From contig NW_027192196.1 of NCBI RefSeq assembly GCF_041956535.1, forward strand, positions 142,921 to 206,920: a stretch of 64,000 bases of DNA. The letters run 5' to 3'. Positions 21,211-31,520 of this stretch are shown piece after piece. This stretch comes from Calcarisporiella thermophila CBS 279.70. Lineage: Eukaryota; Calcarisporiellomycota. A program made the translations under genes and the position numbers. Numbering within the stretch: the first letter of the stretch is position 1; the number at the start of each line of letters is the position of its first letter. The notes under the pieces were generated by a model. The model saw only the letters and a list, made by a program, of their open reading frames with translations, was not told the DNA's origin and made no database searches.

Positions 21211-22335
21211 CAAATCCGAGTAGAAAATGCACGTCGGTTGAAGGTTAGAGACATATAATCAAGATCTTCGGGAGATTAATATAACTGTTGGAGTTAGTCT
21301 TTATTGTATCTATTACATATATATATATATTGAGCTTCCTTCGTTTCAACAGTCGCATAAGGTAAACACAATTGATATTCACACCATCAAATTGAGTGGC
21401 TAGGTTGAAAGCTGAAATCGGTCTAGTTTTAGCGACATAGTTTGAGTCAAATATTTGGATAATGTTCAAGTAGTTAACCATATTTACACAAAATTTGTGA
21501 GCAACAGAGCTTAAGATAAGGAGACAATAAAAGTGAATAAGAGTCAAACGTAATAGGAAGAATGAACGCGGAAAAATATTAGATATCGCCGCGGATATGC
21601 AAATATGAGAATCCGGTATTCGCGCTATTGTATTCTAACCTAATAATCTTTGGTAACCATTCTTCATTCGCTGCTGCGACATTCCCGATGCAGGTTCACA
21701 CATCCATCTTCGGCTACTCCAACTCTTTCATTTTTCCGTATCCTCAGTTAGGAAATCCTCATATTTAGTTTGCTTGACTCATGGTCTCCAAGTCATAGAT
21801 TACTCTCCGACCATGCCACAAACATTCTAATCTAAGTAATAAGATAATGAAGAGTTGATTTTTTTTCTTTGTTGTCTCTATTATCTATTTTATATCCCGT
21901 AGATAATCGCGTTATTCACTCTTAGATATCAAAATATATTAAGCTTTTAAAGCATAACCTTTACGAGCTAATGAAAGCAGCCCGTGCTTCGATAAAACAA
22001 AGGTATATACTAGCTTATAAAAATATCTTCTCCAAAAATTTGTCATAGTTTCCTTGTCTCTACTATTCTGAATGTAGCTGTTCAGTAATACCCTTTTGTT
22101 CTCCCGTACTTAAAAACATATTGATGTCATAAACAATCAAGCGCTTTTCATAAAATCATAGAGCTTTCAGATACTCGCTTCCGCAAATTTTTCCGTGTTG
22201 CATTTTGGTTAAACTTGCGATCTTCATCGTGAATTATTAATCAATATTTGGCTAAGCCAATAAATTATAAATATAGCGAATATAAATGGCCTAGGTTGCA
22301 CGCATTCAGGACATAGTTTTCACTCTGAAGACACC
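21211..22335. other. Intergenic region before the second NmrA-like gene
   Basis: About 1.1 kb, AT-rich, with a short TA microsatellite near 21316. No credible gene. The last 50 bases are homologous to the 5' leader of the first NmrA-like gene. Confidence 0.5.
22281..22288 (+). promoter_or_regulatory. TATA box of NmrA-like gene 2
   Basis: TATAAATG lies 55 bases upstream of the ATG at 22336, the same spacing as in copy 1. A second TATAAATA sits at 22266. Confidence 0.55.
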
Positions 22336-23649
22336 ATGGCATCGATTAACTCCACAACTTCTGCAACTTATCTCCTTGAGCAATATCTTATTTGGATCGT
22401 AAAGGACATTGACAAATGGGCCAAATTTATTGCCCCCAATGCCATCGTTGAATTGCCATACGCTGAGACCATTGGGTTGCCGACGCGATTGGAAGGAATC
22501 GATTCTATCTACAATGCCATGCGAAATGCCATCAGCAACATGCATGGCGCTGAAATCAAAAACCTGCGTATTTTACCGGTGGAAGGGAAGAATGCCGCCA
22601 TCGGAGAATTTGAACTAGAGGCCACAAACTACCAGCAGCGTTACATATCTTATCTGGAGGCCAAGGATGGGCTGGTTACCTACTACAAGGGATATTTCAA
22701 TCCTATGAAGGTGGTTGAAGCATTTGGAGATTCTGTAGCCTCGGTTCAGAACAAAGCAATACCACGTGCTAAAATTGCAGTGGCAGGGCCGGCTGGTAAT
22801 ATCGGAAGGGTAGTGGCAGAGAAGCTTGTAGAAGCGGGTGTCCCAGTAGTTCTCCTGGGTCTCGAAAGGCACCGTGCCAGACTCAGTGACCTTATTGAGA
22901 AAGGCGCCCAGTTCGAGGTGGCGGGATTTGATGATGAAGAGGCATTGATTAAGGCACTACAAGGTTGTGATTCACTTTTTTGGCTCAGCCCACCTAACCC
23001 GACAGCCGAAAGCTTGGAAAAATGGTATCTATCTACTGCTAAGGCCGCAGCCCAGGCAATCAAGAAAAACGGCATCTCGCGTGTGGTTAATATTACAACT
23101 GTTGGGGTTGGAGCCAAACCAAACCTAGGTAACATTACGGTGTTGGCCGATGTGGAGAGAGTTTTGGATGAAGTGGCACCCAATGTTCTCCACTTGAGAC
23201 CGGGTTACTTCATGGAAAACCTCTTGTGGCAGAAAGACTCTCTCGCCAATGAGGGCGTGTTTCGACTCCCATTTCAGCTCGACCATGACATTCCCTGGAT
23301 CTCAACCGATGATATTGGTGTAGAAGCCGCCAAGTACTTGTTGGATCGTCACTGGGCAGGACACTGGACGAAGAATCTCATGGGGCCAGAAAATCTCACA
23401 TGTCCGCAGGTCGCCGATCGACTGTCGAAAGCTCTGAATCGCCCGATTACATATGAACAAATTCCCATTAGTGCTCTACAGGAGAGTTTGAAGGAAGATA
23501 CCCCTCAATGGATTGACGAAATTGTCACGATATACAAGTCCGTAGGCGACCCAGATGGAATCTATGCAACAGCGAGAACCCCCGAAGCAGCAACGCCTAC
23601 TACAATGAGTGAGTTTGCGTTGCGCAAGCTAAGCGATATCAAAAAATAA
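22336..23649 (+). CDS. SnoaL-like/NmrA-like NAD(P)-binding oxidoreductase, copy 2
   Basis: An intronless 437-residue protein of exactly the same length as the copy at 5941. It has the same layout: an N-terminal SnoaL-like domain (residues 1-125) and an NmrA-like Rossmann domain with AVAGPAGNIGR at about residue 145. Through the central part (about 22420-23130) the two genes differ at only about six positions. In the last 350 bases roughly one base in five differs, many at silent sites. Both copies keep open frames and conserved residues, which suggests both are functional. The start is fixed by homology, because the upstream ATG of copy 1 is absent here. Substrate unknown. Confidence 0.85.
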   Translation: MASINSTTSATYLLEQYLIWIVKDIDKWAKFIAPNAIVELPYAETIGLPTRLEGIDSIYNAMRNAISNMHGAEIKNLRILPVEGKNAAIGEFELEATNYQQRYISYLEAKDGLVTYYKGYFNPMKVVEAFGDSVASVQNKAIPRAKIAVAGPAGNIGRVVAEKLVEAGVPVVLLGLERHRARLSDLIEKGAQFEVAGFDDEEALIKALQGCDSLFWLSPPNPTAESLEKWYLSTAKAAAQAIKKNGISRVVNITTVGVGAKPNLGNITVLADVERVLDEVAPNVLHLRPGYFMENLLWQKDSLANEGVFRLPFQLDHDIPWISTDDIGVEAAKYLLDRHWAGHWTKNLMGPENLTCPQVADRLSKALNRPITYEQIPISALQESLKEDTPQWIDEIVTIYKSVGDPDGIYATARTPEAATPTTMSEFALRKLSDIKK

Positions 23650-24762
23650 ACGTGGAACTTTGGCCTTATGGCTTCAATGCTTTTTAATATCTCTCTTTAG
23701 AGTAGCCTTTGAACCCTCTTTGTCTCTATCTGTCTCTTCATATTATAATATCATTTTAAATTCATTTGGGAAAATTCACCTCTAAGATGTTTACTGAGAA
23801 CCATAGTTTAGATTTGTATGACATCCGACACTCTACAAATTTTGTGTCTATTTTCAATATCTATCTAACTAGATATCAGATTAGCTCATGGTAAATCGAT
23901 ATTTATTGTCAATTTTCCTCCAATTTCAAAATATCTCGATCCGGGCAGAGATCGTCGATGCCTCGGGTGTTTTTCCTATCAATTATCCTAGCTTTTTCCT
24001 GTGAGGAATATAACGCTGCTTCTTTGCATTGAGCCCTTGGATAACTTATTTTTAATAACTGCAATAAAATGGACATTGAGGCTGAAGAACGAACTGGCTG
24101 CCATATAAACATGTGAAAGACCTGACTAAATATTGATACATCGGCGCAAGATAACATTCCATTCCATGTAAACACTAGCTCTACCCGGCTATTTCTGCTT
24201 TAATCTCTTCCATTGACATGCAGCCGAGACATAGCTGAACATATGCAGCTATTTTCAATCAACATAGTACGACGCATTTTCGCATCATTCTGAAGTCGAA
24301 CGATGCGCCATTACTGGACTTACACGTGCTGCGAATGCTGTTAAGAGATCGGATAAGTGGGATGTAATGGAAATCATAAGAGAGATAGAAACATATTGGC
24401 TATTGTATTTGTCGATACTTGCTAGAGCGAGAATCGAGGCCGATCCCGGCTACTTTATGTTGGCTGGCACCTAACGTCTTGGCACGCTGCGGGCCTATGG
24501 TTGCAAACTCTATCCCTAACGTTTTCGAGTCATCAATAGCAGGCTAGTGGTTGGTGTAACTGTGCGGCAAAGCCCCCAGCTCCGGCCAGAAATTAGAGAG
24601 TGGGCTCGGTGGTTACACACTAACATAAGTAGGCCGGGTCAGGCAGCTATTTTTTGCCTTTGTGTTAATCCTGTGTTTTGCTCCCGCTTGCTTTCTTCTC
24701 TCCTCGATCCTCTGCGCATTGCCGCCTGCTCCGCCTCATCTGCTCAGAAAAATCCGGCGGCC
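23650..24762. other. Intergenic transition region
   Basis: About 1.1 kb without a supported gene. Composition shifts here from the AT-rich duplicated region toward the less AT-rich core region. Confidence 0.45.
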
Positions 24763-25200
24763 ATGCTTCCTAGATCGATCCTGATTCTCCTTCTCGCCCT
24801 CCTTTCCTTGTCCATTGTCTCCGCGCAGGCAATCGAGGCTTTGCCAGAGGACACCGCCATCCTTGCTGATGAAAGCGGATTAGAGCAAGCGCAGACCGAA
24901 AATAGCTCGAGCGTCTCTTCCTCGGAATCGGTCGCTCCCTCAGGAAACAACAACACGGCTATTGCCGTCATCTCGGGGGCCACTGACAAATCATGCGCCG
25001 TGTCCGGTATCACTGGATGCCGGCCTCTCGCTGAAAACTGCCAATTTCCAATCACTGCAGTAACTGTCTCCCCTCCGGATTCCGAGGTCCGATTCTACAA
25101 AGACGACAAGTGTTTTGATCTTCTGACCACCGTGACCGGCGATCAGAACAATCTTGCAGATTTCATTGCCGGCTCAATAGAGATCTTTGCGGCTATCTAA
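24763..25200 (+). CDS. Small secreted cysteine-containing protein
   Basis: A single-exon frame of 145 residues. It starts with a clear signal peptide (MLPRSILILLLALLSLSIVS, cleavage probably after the Ala that follows). An acidic, Ser-rich spacer follows (ENSSSVSSSESVAPSG), then a C-terminal part with four cysteines (KSCAVSGITGCRPLAENCQF and KDDKCFDL), which could form two disulfides. I recognise no family. The open frame extends upstream without an ATG giving a signal peptide, so the ATG at 24763 is chosen. Size, signal peptide and position next to the repeat-rich block fit a secreted or effector-like protein, but this is inference only. Confidence 0.65.
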   Translation: MLPRSILILLLALLSLSIVSAQAIEALPEDTAILADESGLEQAQTENSSSVSSSESVAPSGNNNTAIAVISGATDKSCAVSGITGCRPLAENCQFPITAVTVSPPDSEVRFYKDDKCFDLLTTVTGDQNNLADFIAGSIEIFAAI

Positions 25201-26224
25201 CTCGCGAGTTTGGAGCAAGCTAGACTTTTAACCTAGAGTCATTCCCCCCTCTTTTCGTACATTTATTCCCAAATAAATGGATATCCTATAACTTCCCGCC
25301 TCTTTTCATTGATTACTGGTCTATTTAAATTGGAGCCCTGCTTAATCGTTTGGTCAGAGTTTCACTGTTTTCGTTGCCTCTTTTATTTCCCCATATTTGC
25401 TTTTTTTCTCTAATGTGTCTTGCGTTAATGTTTGCTCTATTGTTCGTTTCCTGCCTATTAACACTTGGAATAATATACAACGAGGATAGTATTTGCCTTA
25501 GTTCTGGATGGAATTTACTGGGATTTGGTGCACGCTACCCAGCAAAAGGGATGGAAAATGTCGCCTTATCCAGGGTAGGATTTGGTGCATATACGTATGA
25601 ATACCCTAACAACACCTTCTATTCCTTCGCCTATCTGAAGTATATCCACAGACTGAAATAGTCGTGAATACGTCATCATCCGTGTCATAGATAATGCGAC
25701 GTGAGGCTGCTTCAGTGATTGGAGGCCAAGGAGAAGGATCCTCGACGGGATGGCCATTTTCATTAGTTTCGGGATTCGGTACTTCCGTGACAGCGGCGGT
25801 TTGTTTGTAGAGTGAATTGGGATAGTCGATGAGTTGAAGAGGGAGCACAGACTTGGCCTGCGGGTTTTGTCCGTTTTGTACCACCGGCCGACAATTTCTG
25901 CATTTGATCGGTTACAGGCTGGGCAATTTCTTCAGGTGGTTGGTGCACTGGCGGCTTTGTTCTTAATTCCTATAGTTTCGCCTCTCCCTCTTTACCCGGG
26001 GCAGAGTGTGTATCCACTGCGGGTTAGCATTTTTTTTTTCCTTTTCTAAGCTCCTCAATAAAGCCAGCATTTTTCTCGTTCGTTTTTCCTTACTTTGTTT
26101 CCAGTATTTGCATTCTCATCAGCATTCTCATTCATCCTGCTTCCTTCCTTGGAACCGTTCAGGAAACGGTCAAAGGAATTCATTTCTGTTCTACCAACTT
26201 TCCTTTAAGTCCTGATACATCCTG
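25201..26224. other. Intergenic region, no supported gene
   Basis: About 1 kb between the secreted protein and the receptor gene. A minus-strand frame at 25606-25884 has a protein-like composition but no start context, motif or splice structure I can support. Pyrimidine-rich stretches near 26030-26110 probably belong to the receptor promoter or leader. Confidence 0.4.
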
Positions 26225-29200
26225 ATGATACCGCGGCTATCGTTATTGCGGGGGCTTATCCCGCCCTTGCTGTTGTGTATCATCCTCCACTTCCACTTCG
26301 CCTTTGGCGCGTTGAGACGAGGAGGTCTCACGGGGTCTGCCCTTAAGGACGCTCTACCCCCCGTGAGAAACATTGAGCCGAACTCGACTCTCACTTCCGA
26401 TGGAAAAGTCAAAATAAAGTTGGGAGTGCTTCTCCCCTTCAAAACCAACAATGCCTATTTCCGCCCGCATATCAGCACGGCGTTCTCCGCTATCCAGCTG
26501 GCGCTGAATGATATCCAGAATGAGCAAGTGATTCCTGGCGCACAGGTATCCATTATACCCATGACGACCTCTTTGAATGATCAAGCCACCGCCATGCTCA
26601 CGTCCTTGTCAGTTCTGGAGCAAGGCGTGACGGGAGTGATTGGCGATTTCAAAAGTGACTCCACGGCCGTAAGCGCCATGCTAAGTTCGCACTACGGAGT
26701 GCCTCAGTGCTCGTTCTCTGCCATGTCGGACGATCTTAGAAAGCCGCAGTTTTCGCACCTATTCCGCACTATCCCCACTGCGACCACCAAGATCAGATCC
26801 ATCCTGGGCTTCATCAAAAGCAATGGCTGGACACGATTTGGGATTCTTTATGAGGATGATCCGCTCGATAATCTAAGTAAGCAATTAAAATAGGGATAAT
26901 GTTATATTCTAGTCCAACAGGTGGTTGACCCGAACTTTCGCTATAATAGTGGCAAATTACATGGCCCAGGCTGCCGCCAAAGAGGGACTTGAGGTCGCAT
27001 GTGACGAGATCTTTCACGTCAACGGCAAAGAGGATACCGATCTCGCTTTGAAACGTATTAAAAAGCATGACGTTCGTATCCTAGTCTTGCTCTCGAAATT
27101 TGAAAGTCTTGTGAAAACAATAGACACCATCAAGTAAGCCTAGTAATCGAAGTATGACTTGAGATGAGTGAACTAACACGCACGCTGTCTACATTAGGGA
27201 ACGTGGGTTGTTTGATAGAGACCACGTGTTCATCACGACACGAACGTACAATTTCCGCGATATAGCAATGAAAAAATGGAACGATCCTACCGCCTATGAT
27301 GGCATGATACTAGTGCAATCATGGCAGCGTCGTGAGGATTCACCTGCCTATCTCTCTTTTATCAACAAGTAATGCAGTTGCTCATTTTAGCTAGTCATTC
27401 TTTTATGATGACTAATCGCCTTATGCCTGCTTAGGTGGAAGACAATGAACCACACGGAATATCCCGACTTGGATCCAACTCAGCTCATTTATTACGAGGC
27501 CTATGCGTATACTTGTGCCATGGCAATGGCACATGGATTCAACAGTCTTGTTTCCAATATTACAGCACAGAATGCATCTGTGTCACGTCAAGAAGCACTC
27601 ATCCAGCTTGCTACCGGAAAACTAGGGAGTAAACTCACTCCGAGTGCATTTAACACCGGATACGTCGGGCCATCCGGGCCCGCGAGTTTCGATGAACGCG
27701 GTGACCCTCTTTTCTGGTCACAAGCCTTCTACTATGTGAAGGACGGCCAGCCCATCATGTTTGCCAACATGGATAGCGAGAAAAACATGACCTTCTCTGC
27801 GAAGCCAGTCTTTAGATCGGGCGCGCTAACAGTTTCGGATACAGCTTCGACTACCCGTAAGTGACAGAGCCATCTCCAACGAGAAAAAAAAAGTTAAAAC
27901 ATATATCTTTGCTACTGGATAGCTGCTAATCCACGGCTACCCGATCCCGGAGTCATTATCATCATTGCACTTAATGGGCTGGGCATGTTTATCTCCTTGG
28001 TATTCATCGCTATTGTTATTTGGAAAAAGGACAACCCAATCATCCGGACCGGGAGGTAAGCTATTATTTCTGCCTTTTTTTTATTGCCAGGTTAACCATC
28101 GTATACATCAAAATCTAGTCCACTTTTCCAATGTATCCAGCTGCTCGGTATTATACTTTTGTTTGCAGGAGGACTTTTCTTTATTGGACTGCCTTCGATG
28201 TCTTGTTGCCGCCTGCGACCGGCGGCGTGGAGTCTGGGGATGCTTCTTCTTGTGGAGTAAGTTTAAATAGGCCGCGTTCCTCATCTCTTTTCCCATCTCT
28301 AACGGGCAACTACTGATAGGACGATGATTGCCAAGAATTACCGCCTGTACCGCATCTTCAACAACCCTTACGCGATGCGCAAAGGGATTCCCGACTGGCA
28401 GCTGCTAAAGCTCTCTGGAGTGCTTACTGCCATCGGTCTCGTTATCCTTGTTCTCTCCCTTGCGCTCGACCGCCCGGCCTTGGTTGCAAATCCCATGGGC
28501 AACCAACAGCACGAGCTAGCCTGTCTATCCTCTCCTATCACAAATATCCTTCGCATCATTCTTGTCGTGTACATCCTAATCCAGATGGTCATTGCCCTGA
28601 TGATAGTCTTCCGGGTTAGAAACATCAGAAAGAGTTGGAATGAAACTCGCCAGGCCGGCCTGGCCATCTGTAATATCTTCTTCCTCTTTCTGGTGGGAGT
28701 GTTTGCTCGCCTTATTCCTTCCTATGGCTTCATTGCGCAATTCTATATCCTTCAAGCGGTGAGCTTCTTTAGCGGCGTGATCGCCCTAGTCTTTCTGTTT
28801 GTGCCCCGTATTGTCGCCCTCTTTTCACGCAAACACAAGGACAAAGCCATGAGCGCTATGACAATAAGCATGGTCAACTCGAGTTTCAGCGGGGAGCACC
28901 CGGACTCCATCTTGCTGCGTGGATTGGATGTACACCGGCTAACGGGGGCTGGCGCATTTGGTATGTTAGACAGCAAACATCGCGAGTTGACGACCTTCGC
29001 CGGGGTGCTTCCTGTATCCGTAAGGCATAAACTGTGGAAGGCGCTAAGTGTGTGGAACATCGCACGGGTGCTAGTTATCCCAGAATTGCGCTATTTCATC
29101 CTGATTGATGTAAGTAGTTTTGGCCTGACCTATTCTCGCCTTTCTCTCTGAATCCATTGCTAATCCATTTTACCGTCCAGTCTGACACAGACCGTGCCTC

Positions 29201-29450
29201 GACCTACTGGTACAAGCGTGCGCGACCTATTCATAAACAGCCGGACGCCTTTTTGATATCTCTCGAGTGCAAGGGTGCACACCATTTCCTCTTTCAAGTG
29301 GAGAGTGAGGAGCGCATGAATGACTGGGTCTCGCTATTCAACCAACCCGCACGGGCTCCCACGATGTTCCAGATGCAGCGGCTGCCCACCCTGCCGATTC
29401 CCCAGAGTTTTGTACCCGCACCCCCCTCGTCTCGGGGTGACACGATATGA
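26225..29450 (+). CDS. GABA-B-type family C G-protein-coupled receptor with C-terminal PH-like domain
   Basis: Eight exons: 26225-26876, 26950-27133, 27198-27368, 27435-27856, 27923-28055, 28119-28256, 28320-29109, 29181-29450; 919 residues, introns 63-73 nt. A signal peptide is followed by a periplasmic-binding/ANF-type ligand domain (IKLGVLLPF…GVTGVIGDFKSDST…WTRFGILYEDDP) to about residue 470. Seven hydrophobic helices follow, the first being VIIIIALNGLGMFISLVFIA, then KKDNPIIRTG as in GABA-B receptors. After helix 7 a tail has PH-like features: FGMLDSKHRELTTFAGVLPV, LRYFILID, DAFLISLECKGAHHFLFQVE and the final-helix Trp in RMNDWVSLF. Family C receptors of this kind couple to G proteins; the ligand is unknown. 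All junctions preserve frame. Confidence 0.85.
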
Positions 29451-30599
29451 CCCTCCATTACATCTTAGTCTATTTATACACCTCCGTCTATTTATTTCAG
29501 CTCTTTGGCTTTGTATATACACCTTCATTTGGTCCTTTCTCTTGTGCATTTTTTCTTATTTCATGTGCATTTTGCATTTTTTTGCCATTTATTCGCAATA
29601 ATATCAACAAGTTTATTATCGAAATTGTCTTCAATACTAGAACAATTTTGAAAAAAAAAAGAAACAGAGTGGCGATTATAGCCGGGGCCACGTATATGAG
29701 GAATCCTCCCTCTATAGACTCTTTGAATATGGCCCCTTGGATTTAGCCTCGAGCAGTGGAGGTTGCGCCGTATCCAGCTTGCACCGCCCCAGGAACAACC
29801 TGTACTTGATCCTGGGGAACAATGGCGTATGGCAAACCTAAGTTCAGAGAAGAATATCAATCATATCATCCGAGCGGTTGTGTCATTGGCTACCAAAGCT
29901 ACTTGCCTCCCTCATCAATGATCTCTACATAATCCCGATGCTTGTGTATAATATAAAAGGCGTGGATGACTCCGGGCCTAACAACAAAAATATTCATGAA
30001 AATACAGAGATACAGTATACGCTTTTAGGCTATTACATACAAATGGCCCAGAATACTCAATGCAATGTTAATGAGTAGATCAACGCTGCATCCAGTCTTA
30101 ATCAGAACAGAAATGTAGGGGAAGAAGATGGCGAGGAAAAAGCAAAGGATATCTCGAGACGTGTAGACTGACATTATAGTTCACAAGTGCTTATGGAAAA
30201 AAATGATTCTCTTTAACTGCCTGGATTCTCTTCAATTAGTAGCTTTAGCGTGACGAAAAAAACCTCAATGGAGCGAAAAGTCTTGGCCCAAGGGCATAAC
30301 GGAGAAAAAAAAGTGGCAGTCACATAGAAGAGGTTCCGTATAAAGTTGCCGTGACTCCACATTCTGGTTTGGGTCAGAAATCAAATAAAATATATTTGAT
30401 TGATAATATTATAATCGGTAGTAGTTGAGGATTAGTGAGAGAGGAGACTCCAGTTTTCGGGCTTACTTTGCAAAACACACCACATCATTAGGTTGCTGCC
30501 CACATTAAAGTTTACTACATAATGTCCTTTTACAATTAATTAAATAAATCTTATACCTCTAATCCCTTTTGGATAGCAAATATACGACATTTTAGAGCA
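29451..30599. other. Intergenic region, no gene seen
   Basis: About 1.15 kb of mostly AT-rich sequence between the receptor gene and the truncated Uma2 copy. Several short frames exist around 29560-29860, but none has a start context or a recognisable motif. Confidence 0.45.
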
Positions 30600-31379
30600 T
30601 TCCGAGATTGACAGCACTATAGATTCTTTCTTTATTTATCAATGGGTAATGGCACAGAACAATTTTCCGCGAGCAGAAGAATATATTACATATTGTATAT
30701 TCAAGCAAATCTTCAGATGGACAAAATACACCGGCCATAGCAAAGCAAGGTACAGTAGATAATGGAGGCAAAGTGTGATATACATGTCCATCTTTTCATG
30801 CATGGTGGTGCTGGTGATGGTGATGGGGGTAATCTGGCAAAGTTTATCTACGAAAAATCTTTGTTCACGTTTCATACAAGTTGCGGGTGAAGCATAAGAT
30901 CTTACCTACCTAACGAAGCTTGCGTTTTTTACGCGCGTGATCATATTCGTAGTGCTCTATTAAACTATTATCGCTCTTGAAAGTTAATTTGCATTTGGGG
31001 CATTCGATTTCCTCATTGTCTGACGTTCCCGATGAAGACTGTGAGGAATCCTGTAGTCCATCCATACACAAGCTTGAGCATTTTGTATTGTAAGAAATGA
31101 CAAACATAACAAAACATACCTGCGAGAGGATATGCTCCATAACCATAATATCTAATGTGAATTCTGGTAATACATCCCCACCCGTAACGTCCCTCCACCC
31201 ATGATTATGGCGGCGAATAGATCCACTGACCGTTCTCTTGAATGTATAAATACTTTTATTTACCGGATCTATTAACCACCCTAGCTCTACACCCGCTGGA
31301 AAATATTCTTCTTTGAATTTATTGGTAAGTTCCGAAAGCTTCGATCTAAGAGTGAGATCCTCGACTTCAACGACAAAAG
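30600..31379 (-). pseudogene. 5'-truncated Uma2-C2H2 nuclease gene copy
   Basis: This block matches 55316 to about 56080, including the 3' flank. The remaining coding part reads VEVEDLTLRSKLSELTNKFK, FPAGVELGWLIDPVNKSIYT and so on, in one open frame (exon 31120 to about 31379). An intron at 31039-31119 is in the same position as in the full gene, and the C2H2 exon is 30910-31038 (CPKCKLTFKSDNSLIEHYEYDH, then RKKRKLR, stop at 30910). Homology ends abruptly at 31379, so the N-terminal half with the first catalytic Asp is gone. There are no frameshifts in what remains, so the truncation is fairly recent. Confidence 0.85.
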
Positions 31380-31520
31380 TTCTCTGTTTCTGCGATTTTT
31401 TGTGGAAACTCTTATATTGAAATCAAAAGGTACACGGAAAATAAATATCAGCATAACATAAATAAACGATATAGGCAGCACATAGCATGACAATAAAAGT
31501 TGGAAATAACATAGTAAGCA

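Noticed and set aside
25606-25948. Two minus-strand frames with protein-like composition
   Set aside because: They lie in different frames without a splice pair joining them, and no motif is recognisable. I could not support a gene.
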